Source of the DNA: Certhia americana
Lineage: Eukaryota; Chordata; Aves; Passeriformes; Certhiidae
Length of the DNA stretch: 64,000 nt
Direction: 5' to 3'
Assembly: GCA_018697195.1 (NCBI GenBank)
Contig: CM031857.1
Coordinates: forward strand, 57,590,491-57,654,490
Shown here piece by piece: positions 1-13,402 of the stretch. Position 1 is the first letter of the stretch; each line of letters starts with the position of its first letter. The notes beneath the pieces are model-generated. The model was not told the origin of the DNA. It did not search any database and was given only the letters and a program-made list of their open reading frames with translations. The position numbers and the translations under genes are program-made.

Positions 1-3000
1 ATAGTCTGTCTGTGTGCTTAAAATGCCTTTGTATCTTGTACTTTGTTTTCTCTTAGGCATGTAATTTAATTAACACACGTACACTGCTTTGAAGATGTAA
101 AGCGATATATAAATGCTTAAAGAGCCAAATTAAGGATTTCACAGGTGAAGGCGTGGGGCAGCAGGTGGGAAGCCAACATGCAAGCAGCAGTGCTTCAAGG
201 TAGTAACTTCTGCAAAGGATGGGAGCAAGTATAATCCCCCCCAAACTGCTGTGGGGAGCAAAAGAAACCGTGTCAACCCTTGAAAACGCACCTGGCTTTT
301 GCTAACATCCAGGGATGAACAGCCATGTGCTTGCTGCTATTCAATCTTCTTAAATACAATGGATGATTTTTGATGGTGACTTCGCCATGTAATCCCTGGA
401 ATGAAGAAGAAAAGTACCACAGGGGAGGCTAATACTTGTGCATTTAGGCCTGTATGCCGACAACTACTAGAACAGGAAGAAACTGGATTCATTAAGTTCT
501 TGTGAATAAACACATTCACGCCTGTCAATTATGGATAGCACTGAATAAGGGATAGGTGACATTATATAATCTCTCTTAGTGAGATGTACTTCTTGTCAGA
601 GTTATTTTACAAAGAAAGGTCATAAATAGCAAAACTGCTTTAGAACTTCAGCTGGGTCAGTAGTGTTAGTCCCATAATACCACCATAATATGTCTTACAT
701 GCAGCATCCAAAGAGCTCAGATGGGAGAAATTTGAAAGAAATTAATTGGCTTGGCACTCAGTAGCTTTCTGAGAGTTCACAGTTAGGGAACAATTTTAAT
801 CAGCAAGGGTGGAGTCAGCTGCCTAAACACAGACATCTACTGCCCTTTGAAATTCTATATCTGAGCCTGGGCTAGCAGATGCAGTGCATGCCCCATGAGC
901 AGCAGTTAAAAAGCTCAGGAGAACATTGATCTGCCAGTCTTGCCTGCCAGCCCTGAATGCATGCTAGAAGATGTTAGGATGTTTCAAAGGGCGTTGGCTG
1001 ACTGTATTTATGCAACTGAATCCCATCTGCACAGTCTAGTGTCACTCTTTGGCATCAGAAAGAGTGATAGTGTTTGTGGCTTCTATTTAATTTAGGGGTC
1101 ACTAATCTCTCTTCTTCTGGAACATTTGCATGCAGCGTACATCAACCCAGTGCCACAAATGTTAGTTACAGACTGCATAAAAAAAGTTAGATTTCAGCTA
1201 AAAGAAAATAAAATTGCTCCAATGCATATTTCAGGTGGAATTCCATGCCAATGAGTAGGTTCATCCCATTTAGCCTTTGACAAGCACTTTGCAGTTGTCA
1301 TGACTTCTTATGACGTCCCACTCCAAAGTTCAGTCAATTAACACTGATGTCACACTATATATGTAATACAGGAGAAGCTTTTTTCTTTTTCAGCTGGAAA
1401 CTCTTCCTGTACATTTTATTGTGATCTCAAAATTTGTTGTTCCCACCTTGTGTGGGAACATTTTCATTTTTCTGTATTTGCTTTATCTTGTTTTGGGTGG
1501 AGGTGAGGAGGAATCAACAAATCAGCATATTTATCACTCTAACTGACACGTTCACTTCTGATGGGTTTTATCTTGCACATGCTTATTATATTATTCACAA
1601 CGGGAAGCTTTATTATAAAGTGGATGAATGTGACTATTCATTCAAAACAGATGCACATTAAGTGACAGTCACTGAGTCATTGCCTTTTATATGACAAGGA
1701 AATCAGTACAAAGTTGGTTTTCGTTTGACACAGTTACATCAGTCAGTTTGAAAAGGATAGCTGTCCTTTAGTACCAACAATATCATCCTATTTCTACTGT
1801 ACAGATTGCTGTTGCCATGATGTCCTACCTTGGTTTTGTTGTTGGTGTCGTTCTTTTTACAAGATCCACCAGATATCAAGAAGCAAAACTCATTATCAGC
1901 TTTCTTAGGCTGCAGTGTTGTATTTTTCTCTCTTTCCTTTTCTGATAAACAGTGAACAGACAGAAGAGTTCATCTTTTATACAAATATGTAAAGCTCTGT
2001 TGCCACTAGTTTTCCAGCTTTCACTTTCATTCTAATTGCCACAGGAAAACAATTTACAGATTTTAGCTTTTTTTTTCCTCTAGGAATGTGTAAATTTTCA
2101 AATTCAATCATTATAATGATGAACATGTGTTGAAGAAACATACTAAAAGCAACATATACCTGTCAGGGAAATTTTTTTCAGTATATATGAATAAAATCTA
2201 TTGTAATCACTGTATCTATTTTTCAAAGGCAACGGCAACATTTCTAGAATTGCAGTTAATGATGACAGTTGAAAGATATAATAGTGTGTGAAAAAGCCTA
2301 TATGTAGAGTCACATTTTTCTTTTTATTGCTAGCTCAGTGTATCTTGCATATTCTCTTGATGAGCCTGTGTAGTTTTAGTTCCTGTAGAGGCTTGAGTAA
2401 AATTAAGGAGGCACTGTTATGTTCTTATCATCAAAAGTTGAGATTTTTCTAGAAGAAAGTACCCTCATGCCAACATATCAGCGTTTACAAAGCTCTGTTA
2501 GCTGCCATGCACACAACTGAAATTTGATTCTAGCAGTTCATAGAATTTGCTTTCTTTTTCGCTTCTATAGAAATAAAAAGATCAAGTGCATGTACATGAT
2601 CTACAAGTAATCCATCTACATTGCCTGCTGCTTGAATAGGTTGACTAATGTTTACTGGTTATTATCTGCTTGGAAAATAATAGGAAAATTTCCCTTGTTG
2701 TAACTTCTGTGACTTCAGGCTGCACTGTTTTAATTATAATACATTCAGACCAGACTCAACAAAGAGCTAGTGGATGTTCTAAAGGGAGAAATCTTCCTTT
2801 GGTCAGATGTCAGACTATTACTATAATTTATTTAAGTGGTTCTAAGGTGACAGTCTCGACCTACTTGGTCTTATCTTCTGCTAATGGCTGTGAAATTGAA
2901 ACAATTCACTTGGAATTTTAGACTGTCATTAAAAAAATGCTCAAGAATGCCAGAATGGACAACTTTCTTGCCAGTTTATGTCACTGCAAGCTGCTTAAGT

Positions 3001-4839
3001 GTTGCTTTGCTGCACTGTTAACAGTGAAAAGGCCATAAAGACCTCTTGCAACAAATTATTGTACTTGGAGAACAAAACCAAGGTAAATTCATTACAGCCA
3101 CTCCATAATTGGTTGGTTTTGAGGATATCAGACAAAATCTTTGACTTTAACATCAGTGGAGGTTTCTTTTTCAAGGGGATTATACTTGAACTAATAGTGC
3201 CCCTGTCACATTTCTTTAAAACATCATGAATTGACAGTTCCCACAGTGAGAAACTCAACTGATGCAATGTGAACATCAAATATCACTGGAGTGTCTTATG
3301 TTGTGAAGGTATACTTGAGGTGCTGAACAGAGCAGTAGAGGAAGGACCTGACATAATTTGTGAGCTTTTAAAGATAATTTCTCCTGCATCCCTTTTCTTT
3401 CTTTTTTCTCCTTTGTTCTTTTTTGTTTTTAAATGTAATTAATTTATACTTGTAAATTTTCCCTTTTCAACGTAAGTGATGCTATTTTGGGGTTTAATCA
3501 AGCATTTGTCAAGTGCTTTATTGATGAAAGACAATATAAATGCTTTCTGAAGCATTTGCAGATCCACAGGAGTAAACATTCAACAAGCAAAGAGTCTTTG
3601 GGGATACTGATGTAAGACAGGGACAGGAGCATAGGTGCTGAAATCTGCTCAGCAGTGCAAGGAGCCATTTGAGAGGCATTTGTATACAAAGAAAGTAAGG
3701 ACAGACCCCCTTAAGCACCTACTCCCAGTTTCCCAGTTGGTCTCAGTGTCTCATCTAACCTTCCAACCTTCCTTCTATCCCTTTCCTCCCACCTCACCCT
3801 CTGTGTTAACCGGGGTCCCACTAAGCAGAACAGCTGCAGCCTTTCTCAGACTGCAGGCTTAGAGCTGGCATTGGCTCCTCCATAATACCATGCCTTTCTC
3901 CAGCCTGTTTGGAAAAGCATTCCATGAGAGATTTATGCTTTTGGCAAAAGAGCAGGGAGAACAGGAAGAGAGGTGCTATGTTACTGGAAAATGGACCGAG
4001 AGATCTCTCCTCAGTTACAACCTTTCCTCTTTTGTTCCTCCAGTTTCCTTTCCTCCCTCTGGCCACAAACCCCAGTATCTTGCCCCCCAGCTCTCCAGAA
4101 GCCACCTCATTTTCTGTTGCAGCCCATGAGTGGGAGGAGAAGGATGAGTCCAGTTTGATGCTTACACAGCTGTTCCTCATTTGGTCCCTGGGTCTGTGGG
4201 CTACCAGATGGTCTACAGTGACTCACATCCTCACATATTCACATGTCTAGCAGGGTTGAAGAATTTAGCACAAGGTGCAGAGGGCTGAGCATTCTTTCTT
4301 TTAACAACCTGGAATAATTTTTCAATTTATTCAAGCTGTCCTCTCTGCAAGTAAACTGAACAATTAAAGGGCATTCACTTATTTTTCATGCACTGAAAGT
4401 ATGAATTTTTCATTACGTTCCAATTCACATTTTTTTCCCCAGCTTCATTAGCTGTCTAGTGTGAACTTTATTGTCTACACATTCACACACTTTAACTAGG
4501 TGGTGTGTTTGGGGGAATATATTTTGCAGACTCTGTCTTCTCTTCCCCTCTGCACAAATCTTGTTATTCTCTGAAAGAGAAAAGAGAAAGAAAAGGAAGA
4601 CTAAATAATGATCAAAAAACACGTTTCTTTTCCGGCAGCAACACTCAGCCCTCTGCTGCAAACCATGCTGTGTAGGATCTTGTAAAGCTTGATTGGAAAT
4701 ATGTTATCACATTAAAAATGTGTATATCTCTTCCATCCCCCACCCCTCCCAGCTCCTACAATTAACCAAATCATGGGTTTCAAGGGGATTTTCCCCTGAA
4801 AAACAGCTGTGTTCTCTGCTAAGGTTGTTTTTTTTCTGT
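1..4839. other. Unique AT-rich non-coding stretch
   Basis: I see no gene, RNA gene or recognisable transposable element here. Open frames are short, lie in several frames on both strands, and code for low-information hydrophobic or basic strings with no motif I recognise. The overlapping frames on both strands around 3.8-4.2 kb come from a locally less AT-rich, pyrimidine-rich patch, not from a coding exon pattern. There are small T- and A-rich runs but no long microsatellite. Intergenic or intronic status cannot be decided from sequence alone. Confidence 0.6.
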
Positions 4840-5298
4840 AGAGCCTCAAAGACAGGAGTTTTTAAGACCTTATTAAAGACAAAGTCAGAGCAAATAGACC
4901 GGCAGCATTATGGCCTTTTCAGGTGAAAACGACAGGTCCTTTCAGACTCCTCTGGGGGCGCATAATGAAAACTATTTGGGAGATACTCCTGTCGTGAACG
5001 GCCTGCTGCCTGGCTCAGATATGTTGTAGCAGTTCAGGGATGAAATAGAGAGTGACCTGACACGATTAAACCCTGACAACGCCCCGCTACCAGCCCCACT
5101 CGCCCTCAGGTGTGCCTACACGCTGCTGATGTCGCGGGCTCCGTTTACAGTCAGTGAAGTCAGCGTGATGTTGGGCAGTGGCAGGAACAGTCTATTCCAA
5201 TCTCACACACACAAAAAGGCTGTCACACAAGAGGAGAAAGATTACATTCAGTTGTGGTGTAGCTGTGAAAGTGGACTATTAACTTCTAATAAAGCCCC

Positions 5299-5329
<31 letters not shown>

Positions 5330-5440
5330 CCCGTTGGGAAAACTACATGGCATTAAACCTATGAGTGTTACAGAAAGTGAGAGCAAGCAAGGGCGGGTTG
5401 GCGAGGTCTCAGGTCAGGGTGTTGCGCTGTGAGTGCAGCT
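4840..5440. promoter_or_regulatory. CpG-enriched patch, possible conserved regulatory element
   Basis: This patch has about a dozen CpG dinucleotides, most between 4970 and 5170, against an AT-rich background where CpG is rare. It also holds a GC-box-like GGGCGG near 5390 and reads as balanced-composition sequence rather than repeat. Retained CpGs in an otherwise CpG-poor desert often mark a conserved non-coding element or a weakly methylated regulatory site. I see no TATA box or open frame that would make it a clear promoter. The regulatory call is inference; the CpG cluster itself is seen directly. It is interrupted by the homopolymer tract at 5295-5329. Confidence 0.25.
5295..5329. repeat. 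C12-T23 homopolymer junction
   Basis: Twelve C are followed directly by twenty-three T. The tract is all-pyrimidine on the plus strand, so it is mutable and hard to sequence; its exact length should not be trusted. It is not followed by a recognisable retroelement body, so I do not call it a poly-A tail. Confidence 0.9.
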
Positions 5441-8400
5441 CTCCCTCTAGAGTTTGCTGCTGCTGCTCTCTGTCCTTCTCCACCTTTTAATGCTAATGTT
5501 GTAGGCACTCCTCTCACTCAGACATATGTACTCTGTTGCAAGTCTAGTTTTGTGAGCTAGAGAGTGGGAAGGAAACAAAAAGGAGGTTTCTGAAATAAAT
5601 ACAGGTGATAGTGCTGAGATTTTGGCATCAAATATTTTTCTCTTGGCTGTTTATGAAAATGGCGTCTAATTAGGAAACTTCGATGCTACAAGGACTTGAA
5701 CTTTTAGCACACCCAGTCTGGGGCTACTTAAATTTTAGTCTGGGGTTGCTTGCTCTTCTAATAAGTGCCTGTCACTGATTGCATTTTAATGTTTGTGCCT
5801 TTGTATTTTGCTTGGGTAACCACTTCTGAAGTTTGGCAAAAAACCTGAAGAGTTCATAGGATTGGCTCCTCAAATGGTTCCTTACTTTTCCATTTCTTAG
5901 ATATTTCAGTGTACTGATTCAGGCTTTAATGTCTACCAAGAGGGAGATTGAGGGGGTACTAATGACCAAAGAAAAGCTATCCTTAAAATACTGGACTTGT
6001 TTTGGACTTCCTAATTCAAAAAGTGCAAACTTCATCAGACTTTAAGCACCTGTCTCTGGTGGCACTTCTGAACAGCAATTTTGACTCACATGCCAAACCC
6101 TGAGGTCAGCTTTGCTTGACTAATCAGCATTGGGACGTGCTATTTAAAAATGTGGAAAAGTTTGAAGAAAAAAAATTGTGATTAATTTTTCTGTCATAGA
6201 AGTGTTCTCATTGGTCTCTGACCCAAGCCCTACTTCTAATCTAAGGTCCACCAATATGGCAGAGGGTGACAGTCACATAGCAAAGTTTCTGGCTTTTCAG
6301 ATATTTATACTATAATTAACTTTTTTTTTTTTTCCTTAAGTATCACTTGCTGTTTTAGATGGAGTCTCTGGGATTTAAAAGGGATCTCAAATTTGCCAGG
6401 ATTTAGTCACAATTTATGAGGATTATATTTCCCACTGTACATTTTGGAGTATTTCAATTTTGGAGATAGGTCTATTACAAAGTATTCACTTGTTAACTTT
6501 AATATTTATATTGCCCCATAGAGACATCATATGGATTAAGGATATGTTGTGATAGCTTATCTATCTATCTATCTTGGTTGATTTGGTTAGAAGAGAAAAG
6601 TTTTAATAATTAAAGTTTCTTAATGAAACTTAAGTGTTATTGTTACCATTTCATAGTAAAATACTAAGCCCATGGAAGTTAAAACTGGGCACTGAATTCA
6701 GATCTTCAGAATTTTGCTTTGCAGAAATAATCCTGTTCAGATGTATAAATAGATACTTTACAGTTGATGTGTAAATTCCCTGAGAACCTTAAAAAACTTG
6801 ATACTTCAAAGTCAGATTCCACATTTCAGCATAAATGTGTGATGAAGAAGTGGGAAGACCAAGAGAAAAACATGTCATATTAACTGGAAGAGTTTACCTC
6901 TGACATTTGTGGAACCTGTATCTGACTCAAATGCTGTCATGAATGAATGAATTTACATTTTAGGCAAATGTTGGGAAGCATATTTGTATCACAGCATATG
7001 GTGAAAAGAGCAGTTTCCTACATGTGCTCAGGATGGGGAAGAAGAGGTTTGTGAGAGCTTCATTCCAGGCAATGCTGATTAGTCAAGGCCCTGCCTGCTG
7101 CAGGGCTGAGCATGTGCTGTCTCCTGGGATCTACATGTGTAACCCTCATAGGACAATGTCTTTTTTTTTTCTTGTTTTCATTTGGATTGCTCAGATTTAA
7201 CTAAGGGCAAAAATTGGGCTGTGGTGTTTTTATCACTGGAAATTATGTATGTTGTGAAAAGAAGACTTTTTTTTCATAGCACAGGTTGAATCTGCATACT
7301 GGCAGTTAGAAAAAAACCATCTTTGTGTGAGAAAACAGGAAATCTCCCTTGAGTATCTCTGATGAAGAGTAAGCACAGAGCCTCCTGAAGCCTTAAGTTG
7401 TTTTTGCAAAGTCAGTTTTAGTACAGAAACACAGTTTAACCCCAAACTGGTACAAAAGGCCGTGCCAAATTACATATACATTATCTGAATAGGGAAGTTG
7501 TACTCTAATTGTTGGATATAAGCTTGACTGCCTTTGAATTAACAGTTAAAGCTGTATTCATTAATCTGAACAGGGAAGAGTGGGCAGACTGTCACAACAT
7601 ACCTCAGTTCAGTAGTCATGCAGAGCAGGTGAGAGAATGCTAACCACTTACAAAGGGAAGCAGCTGAACTCCATCAGCCCTATCACTTAATGGTGAAGAG
7701 AAAGACAAGCAACAGTAATATCAAGAGAAAGATTTACCATATATCTGAAGGTTCAGAGTCCCAACAGGCAATGTACAACCTGTAATTATCCAGAATGATT
7801 AGTCTTAATGCTTTTAAATGCTTTACTAACTCAAGAACTACAAAGGAGAGAATTCATAAATGTATTAAAGTCCATTTGCTGTACACACAGCTTCCAGGCA
7901 AAGAGAAATTCCTTTGGGAAATAAGTATGAAATTCACTACTTTTGAAGAAAACATTGGGAATGACAGTGCTAATTCATAAAGAAAAGGATCTGACCCAAA
8001 GCTAGAGATGAGGTAAGGTGAGAAAAAATTTTGGCTAAGAGGAGCTGATTAAGGGGACAACTTCAGTTTATAAAACTGGATCAAATCCGATTTCAGTACC
8101 TACTGAAGTTTTCACTTCCTCTTTGTCTTTTTGTTTTTTTCTTCAGAAGACTGGTTAAGGGTTAATAAATTCACCCCTGAGAATATGAGTATTTAAATTT
8201 TAAATGGCATTGTTTTTGAATAGAAACTGCTGTGGTACATGAACTATGGCACAAAATCTCTGGCAAATCTTGCTGGCATAACCTAAGACGGTACAGTTTT
8301 CAGTTGTCTGTCCTATCTCTTTCCAGAGGATACTGCCATCATGGAAGTTGGTATAAAGGAATTGTCAGCACTCTACCTACACAGCTTGACATTCTGGCAT

Positions 8401-10440
8401 GTTGGTTAAATCCGCCTTCACCAGCAGAGAGAGCTAAAGCTTGTCAGGCTAGGATACTTAAGCTGTGCCATTTGCAGACTTCATTACTGAGATGATATCT
8501 GCCAGCAGAGATGTAGGTGTTGGAGTTATTTGAGTCAACAACCTTTTAAACACAGCCAGACTTGTAAGAAGTAGCACATAACAACTCTGAGCTTTTTTCG
8601 TTGTTGTTTCTGGTTTTGTTATTTTTGTTTTTTTCTTAGTCTTGCCTACTGACAGTGTTGTGGAGTGGGATGCAGCAGAGGCAGCAATTCTGCAGATAAT
8701 CATTGTGAGAAGGAGCATTCATCTGAAAGAAATTAAATGGTTTCTGCAAGTGTATCTCAACTGGAAGTGTAGTCACAATTGGAAACAGCTTGGAAATTGC
8801 TGATCATTACAGTCTTATAAACATTACTTCTGAGAGTTGTGTGCTGGTAGGAATGCTTGCCCAAATCACCTGGGACAGGTCTTCAAGCGACTGCTTCTTT
8901 GTGCTATCACTGATTCTCTGAGCTGAAGCAACAACCTTCAAGAGTGATACATACAATGAGCCTTAATAAGACGCATAATTGTTTTCAGGTTTCCTACCTG
9001 AATGTTGCTGTTACCTAATCAGGGACCAGCTGCACCATGCCTCTCATATTTTTGTGTGAAGCTCACCTGGGAAGAAGCCAGAATATTGGGGGAAATTATG
9101 TGTGCTAAAAGACAGATCTTGGCAATGAGATGAGGAATGAGAGATCTCACACAGGGCAAAGTCAGTGGGATCAGCCATGTGGAATCACTATCTCTTCAGT
9201 ACAAATTGAATATTTTCTATCTTCATTTTCCTTTACAAGAGAGGCTTTGCAAAACTTCCTCTCACTGACAGAACTTGGTTTATAGTTTTTCACTGTGGAT
9301 GGATCTGGATAGCCGGGAGATAAACATTATACGAAAGAAAGGAGGTTTTCCAATCTATCTGAATAAAGCACTGGTGAAACTTTCATGAGAAAACATATAC
9401 TCCTTTATAAGAAATTTGTATATATCTCAGAAAGACTGCCTGCTTCTGAATGTGGAAATGACACAAATAATATATACTATGCCATTTCCTGGCTTGAGAT
9501 TAATAGCCCATAGTCAACATGTAGTCTAGGACCTATTTTTGTACACAGAAAATGATGCCCTCTTGCATGAAGCATGAAGCATTAAACATCTTGCTTCTTA
9601 TTGAGATTTTTTTTGCCATAGAATTCCCTTCTCTAGCTGTAAAAAGAAATTGAGCTGTGAAGGAAATTTGTTATTAATGTTGTGCCATATTAAGTCTGGA
9701 ATATCAAGACCTCCATACCAAATTTTTTGGACTTTAGATATACCTAATCACAGATATGTTGGTATCTTCTCTATGCATTTCCATAAATGTCTGCTAAAAT
9801 GAGACTTATCTACACTTGTGATGGAAGACAATTCTGTGGTGTGCACAGGACTATGCTTCCTGAAATTGCATTTCACTGTGGCAGCTCTTGGCTCCTTACA
9901 CACTGCCACCAAAAATTACTGCTTATTCTGATACTCAGCCAAGATGAATGTTGTATACCTTGAGATACCTGTGAGGAAGGTACATCCATCTTTTAAATAT
10001 CTGTTAGGTAGTTTGGGATCTCAATACTTAGGCAATATGGATTCCTTGAGAAATGAGTAATTTAACTTGAAAACACTCATACAAAATAAATTGAGGATGT
10101 GTAGAAAGTGTTGTCTATCTGAATTTGAAAATAGAGTTTATATTTTTTTCATGTTTGTTTAAATTTCTTGTTTATTTCTTGTTACAGAGCCAATATGGGA
10201 TTTTTAAATCCTTATACATTTCCTGACTTTTTCTCAAGCAGTGACAACCACTTTTACTTCAGGCCTATAAGTCCAAAGTGTGCTGACTAAGCAATGTTCA
10301 CACCAGGAAAACAAGAATGGTGAAGTTATTAGTATAAAAATAGAATGATACATTTGCTAATCTTGTGTAATAGATTTTTTTCCTGTGTGTATCTGCCTCA
10401 GCCTGCATTATGAAGGCTTTATACCTTTACAGGTACCTAT
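5441..10440. other. Unique AT-rich non-coding stretch
   Basis: No gene or transposon was recognised. Minor low-complexity items are a (TATC)4 run at 6558-6573, T runs near 6321 and 7160, and a short duplicated heptamer near 9568. The sequence is otherwise unremarkable AT-rich bird-like DNA. Open frames such as 8232-8495 (plus) have no recognisable domain and no supporting codon pattern. Confidence 0.55.
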
Positions 10441-10537
10441 ATAGAATCAGAGAATGGTTTGGTTTGGAAAGGACCTTAAACCACAAATCATTTAGTTCCA
10501 ACACCTTCCATTAGACTAGGTTACTCAGAGCCCCATT
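10441..10537 (-). mobile_element. CR1 LINE 3' fragment, 5'-truncated
   Basis: Read on the plus strand this is the reverse complement of the familiar avian CR1 3' end: it opens with a form of the 'atagaatcagagaatggttt' sequence, then 'ggaccttaaa', 'ttccaacaccttcca', 'agactaggttactcagagcc'. CR1 is the dominant non-LTR retrotransposon of birds and nearly all copies are 5'-truncated, as this one is (about 100 bp). The copy is diverged and codes for nothing. Family assignment is from memory; the subfamily was not determined. Confidence 0.85.
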
Positions 10538-13378
10538 AAAAGTAATGCAAAAGTAATGATAATAAGTATCTTGTATATGAATTGGCAATATGAAACAGAA
10601 TAGAGAGAGCAGCACATGTGCTTATTCATTCCGAAAGAAAAAGTGAGCAGTTAATTTCTGAAGTTAAAGCCTAGGTGCTCAGCTGTACATCATATATTAT
10701 CTTCATTAATCTACCATAACAGAGCAGGAGCAGAGTGGTGAAGCATTCTTATTCAAACCTCAGATACACTTCTTGAGCATAATGAGTGAACACAGCATTT
10801 AGTACTCCCATTTGTATTTCTGCCTGCTACTTGGAAAATAGGGAAAAGGAATGGGCGTGCATACATGAAGACAGATGTGTAAGCACCAGTATTAGGCATC
10901 GACTGATTTAGAAAAATAGCAAAATATGCCAGTGGTATTACTCATGTCTTTACATGTATTCCTATGTAATTTTAGAGATCTAGAAGCAACATGTTGGTGT
11001 AGATTTTGATTTGCAAACTGAATGTTGAGTGGATGATGGATTCCATGCTGTGCTTGGACACAGTTCTCAGCTCCCTCCTACTCTGTGAGAAATGACTGCA
11101 ATCATAAACCCATCATGTAATGAAGACTTCAGTAGGAGCAGGAAACACTACCACACCAGGAATTTGCAGGACATCTGGTAAATCAACAACATTATCACAA
11201 ACATCATGGCCAACAGCCTGAGCTGTAGCAACAGTATATTCATTTTCCAAATGTTCCAACAGAGAAAGATACTCAGACCATTCCCACTATACACCAGATG
11301 GTTGATTGGGAAGCCAATATTTTCTCTATACACAGAAGCTTACTCTTCCATCATTTTGCATGGGGACAAGATATTTTATTAGAGACAGGATTTTCTCTGG
11401 CCATGTTCTGCTGAAGAAATATATATAGTGTATGACATACACACATGGGCAACTGCAAGATGCTGGAAGAAGTGTCCTGGCAGGCCACAAACATGAGAAA
11501 CCTCCATGGCAAACTGCCTCCCTTTTCATTTTTAATGATGTTAAACATATTTAAAGTGAACTACAATGCATTAAATTGTATAAAATATGACGTTATATCA
11601 AAGCCACATGAAAATGAATCAATCTGTCATGCAGTGATGTCAGAGTGCCACGAAACAAGTCTAGTGACATAGTAGCTCTAGTGTTTAGTGGGATGATAAT
11701 TTAGGCCCCAAGTAATTAGCATAGCACAATTTCTAGTGCCTTAGTCAAGAAAAACTATCTGCAAAAATCAGTGGAAGTTTTGACTTATTGAATATGTTCT
11801 TCAGGTAAAACCTGGGAACAGAAAGCTGAGTTGACTTTGTGTGTTGACTTTGCAACATGCTCTCCAAGTCATAATAGTGAATTTGCCTACAGAGAGAGAA
11901 AACAACTCCTTGTATTACTAAAACTTCCAGACTTGCTTTCAGTCTGATAATAAAGGTTTGATGTAAACCTTTTGTCTTTCTTCTTTTTATCTCTGTTCTA
12001 GATGTAGTTGTAAATCACTGGATGGGTTCCTAGTTTCATTAATCCATAAATATAAAGCTTTGTCAAATGCTTTATAAAAGACAGGAATTTTCTTAAAGCT
12101 GTTGCCATCTGATATTTGAGTGTTCTATGAAACCAAAAAGAAATATAACATTTTTATAGATATATTCCTATACTTTTTAAGACACTAAGTTATTATTTCC
12201 TTGCAAGTTCACCACACTTACTGTTTGACCCCAGTATTTCCATTACTAGCTTGTATGTCAAACTGTTGCTTTTTAGGAATCATCACCAGCAATAGCTAAA
12301 ACCCTGCAAAGGGCTAGGAAAATACATTGTCCGATTATTTTTAAATTCTCCCAGAGTTTATTGTGTGAATTATAGTGTTATATTTGAGCAAACATTTGAA
12401 TTTAAGCATAGTATTAGTCTCTGTGTTGGGCATGTGCCATCCACTTGATTCTACATCTCTAAGGTAAATCAAGAGCAACTTGGTGGAGTTTGAAAGCTAC
12501 ATTCTCTGAAGTGTCCACATCTTGTGAGCATTACTGGTCAAGAGGCAGAGAGGATGAACTGGATTTTTCCTGAAAATGCTCTTATTAGCTGTTAGAGGAG
12601 GCAGGCTGGCTCTTGGGGCTGGATCATGGAGTGACAGATTTCATCCAGCAGTTGTACACTTGTACATGCTCACTCAAAAAAAAATCCAAATGGACACCTA
12701 TGTACTTACACATTTTACTAAGAACCTATGCTTCCTTTCATCTTTCCAAATTTTTCAATTTCACTCCATCTCTTTAAACCCTGTCTGTGTAAAGCCACAT
12801 TGATATGCTTAACTTAAGAACAGTAAAGCCACTGAAGTCAGCAGAACTGACGGATGTAAAATTCTAAGTATGTTTGTAGGATTTAGCACTAAACTTTAAG
12901 TCTGAGATCTCTGAATTTGGAAGCCTAAGAGTTTCATGACCTTCCAAGCATGGATTATCCTTATTTTCTACAGAAATGTTTCTAAACATACTGCTTGTAC
13001 TTAGGAATAACAGAAGCTCCCTAGGAGTGTGCTGGAATCCCTTGGAAGGAATTGTGGTATTTGGTTGTGAAAGGTGAATAACAGAGACAACACAGGAGAC
13101 TCCAGGCTGGATCAGTCCAGACAAAGCAGTTCAAATCCTGGTCTCAATAAAGTAAATGGCAGCTATGCCCTGTGACTTTAACTGTCAGTGAAGAGAAATA
13201 ACTGTGTAATTGCAAAAGTCTGATATTAAGTGGGTAACAAAGAGACTGCATTTTACAGGTACAGGGTTTTTTTGTTTTGTTTTGTTTTTGTAAAAACCAA
13301 CCAAGCCACAGAAAAAGCCAGGCCAATACATTAAAACAGGTTTTAACTGAAAGAGTTAATTCTGGTTATACTTTGCTT

Positions 13379-13402
13379 AAAAAAAAAAAAAAAAAAAAAA
13401 AA
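13379..13402. repeat. Poly-A tract (24 A)
   Basis: A perfect run of A is followed by AT-rich sequence. The upstream sequence is not recognisable as a retroelement 3' end, and avian CR1 ends in an octamer repeat rather than poly-A, so this is most simply a homopolymer microsatellite. Confidence 0.9.

Noticed and set aside
3821..4250. Group of overlapping open frames (119, 113, 79 and 61 codons) on both strands
   Set aside because: Same DNA open in several frames, driven by local composition; products show no motif.
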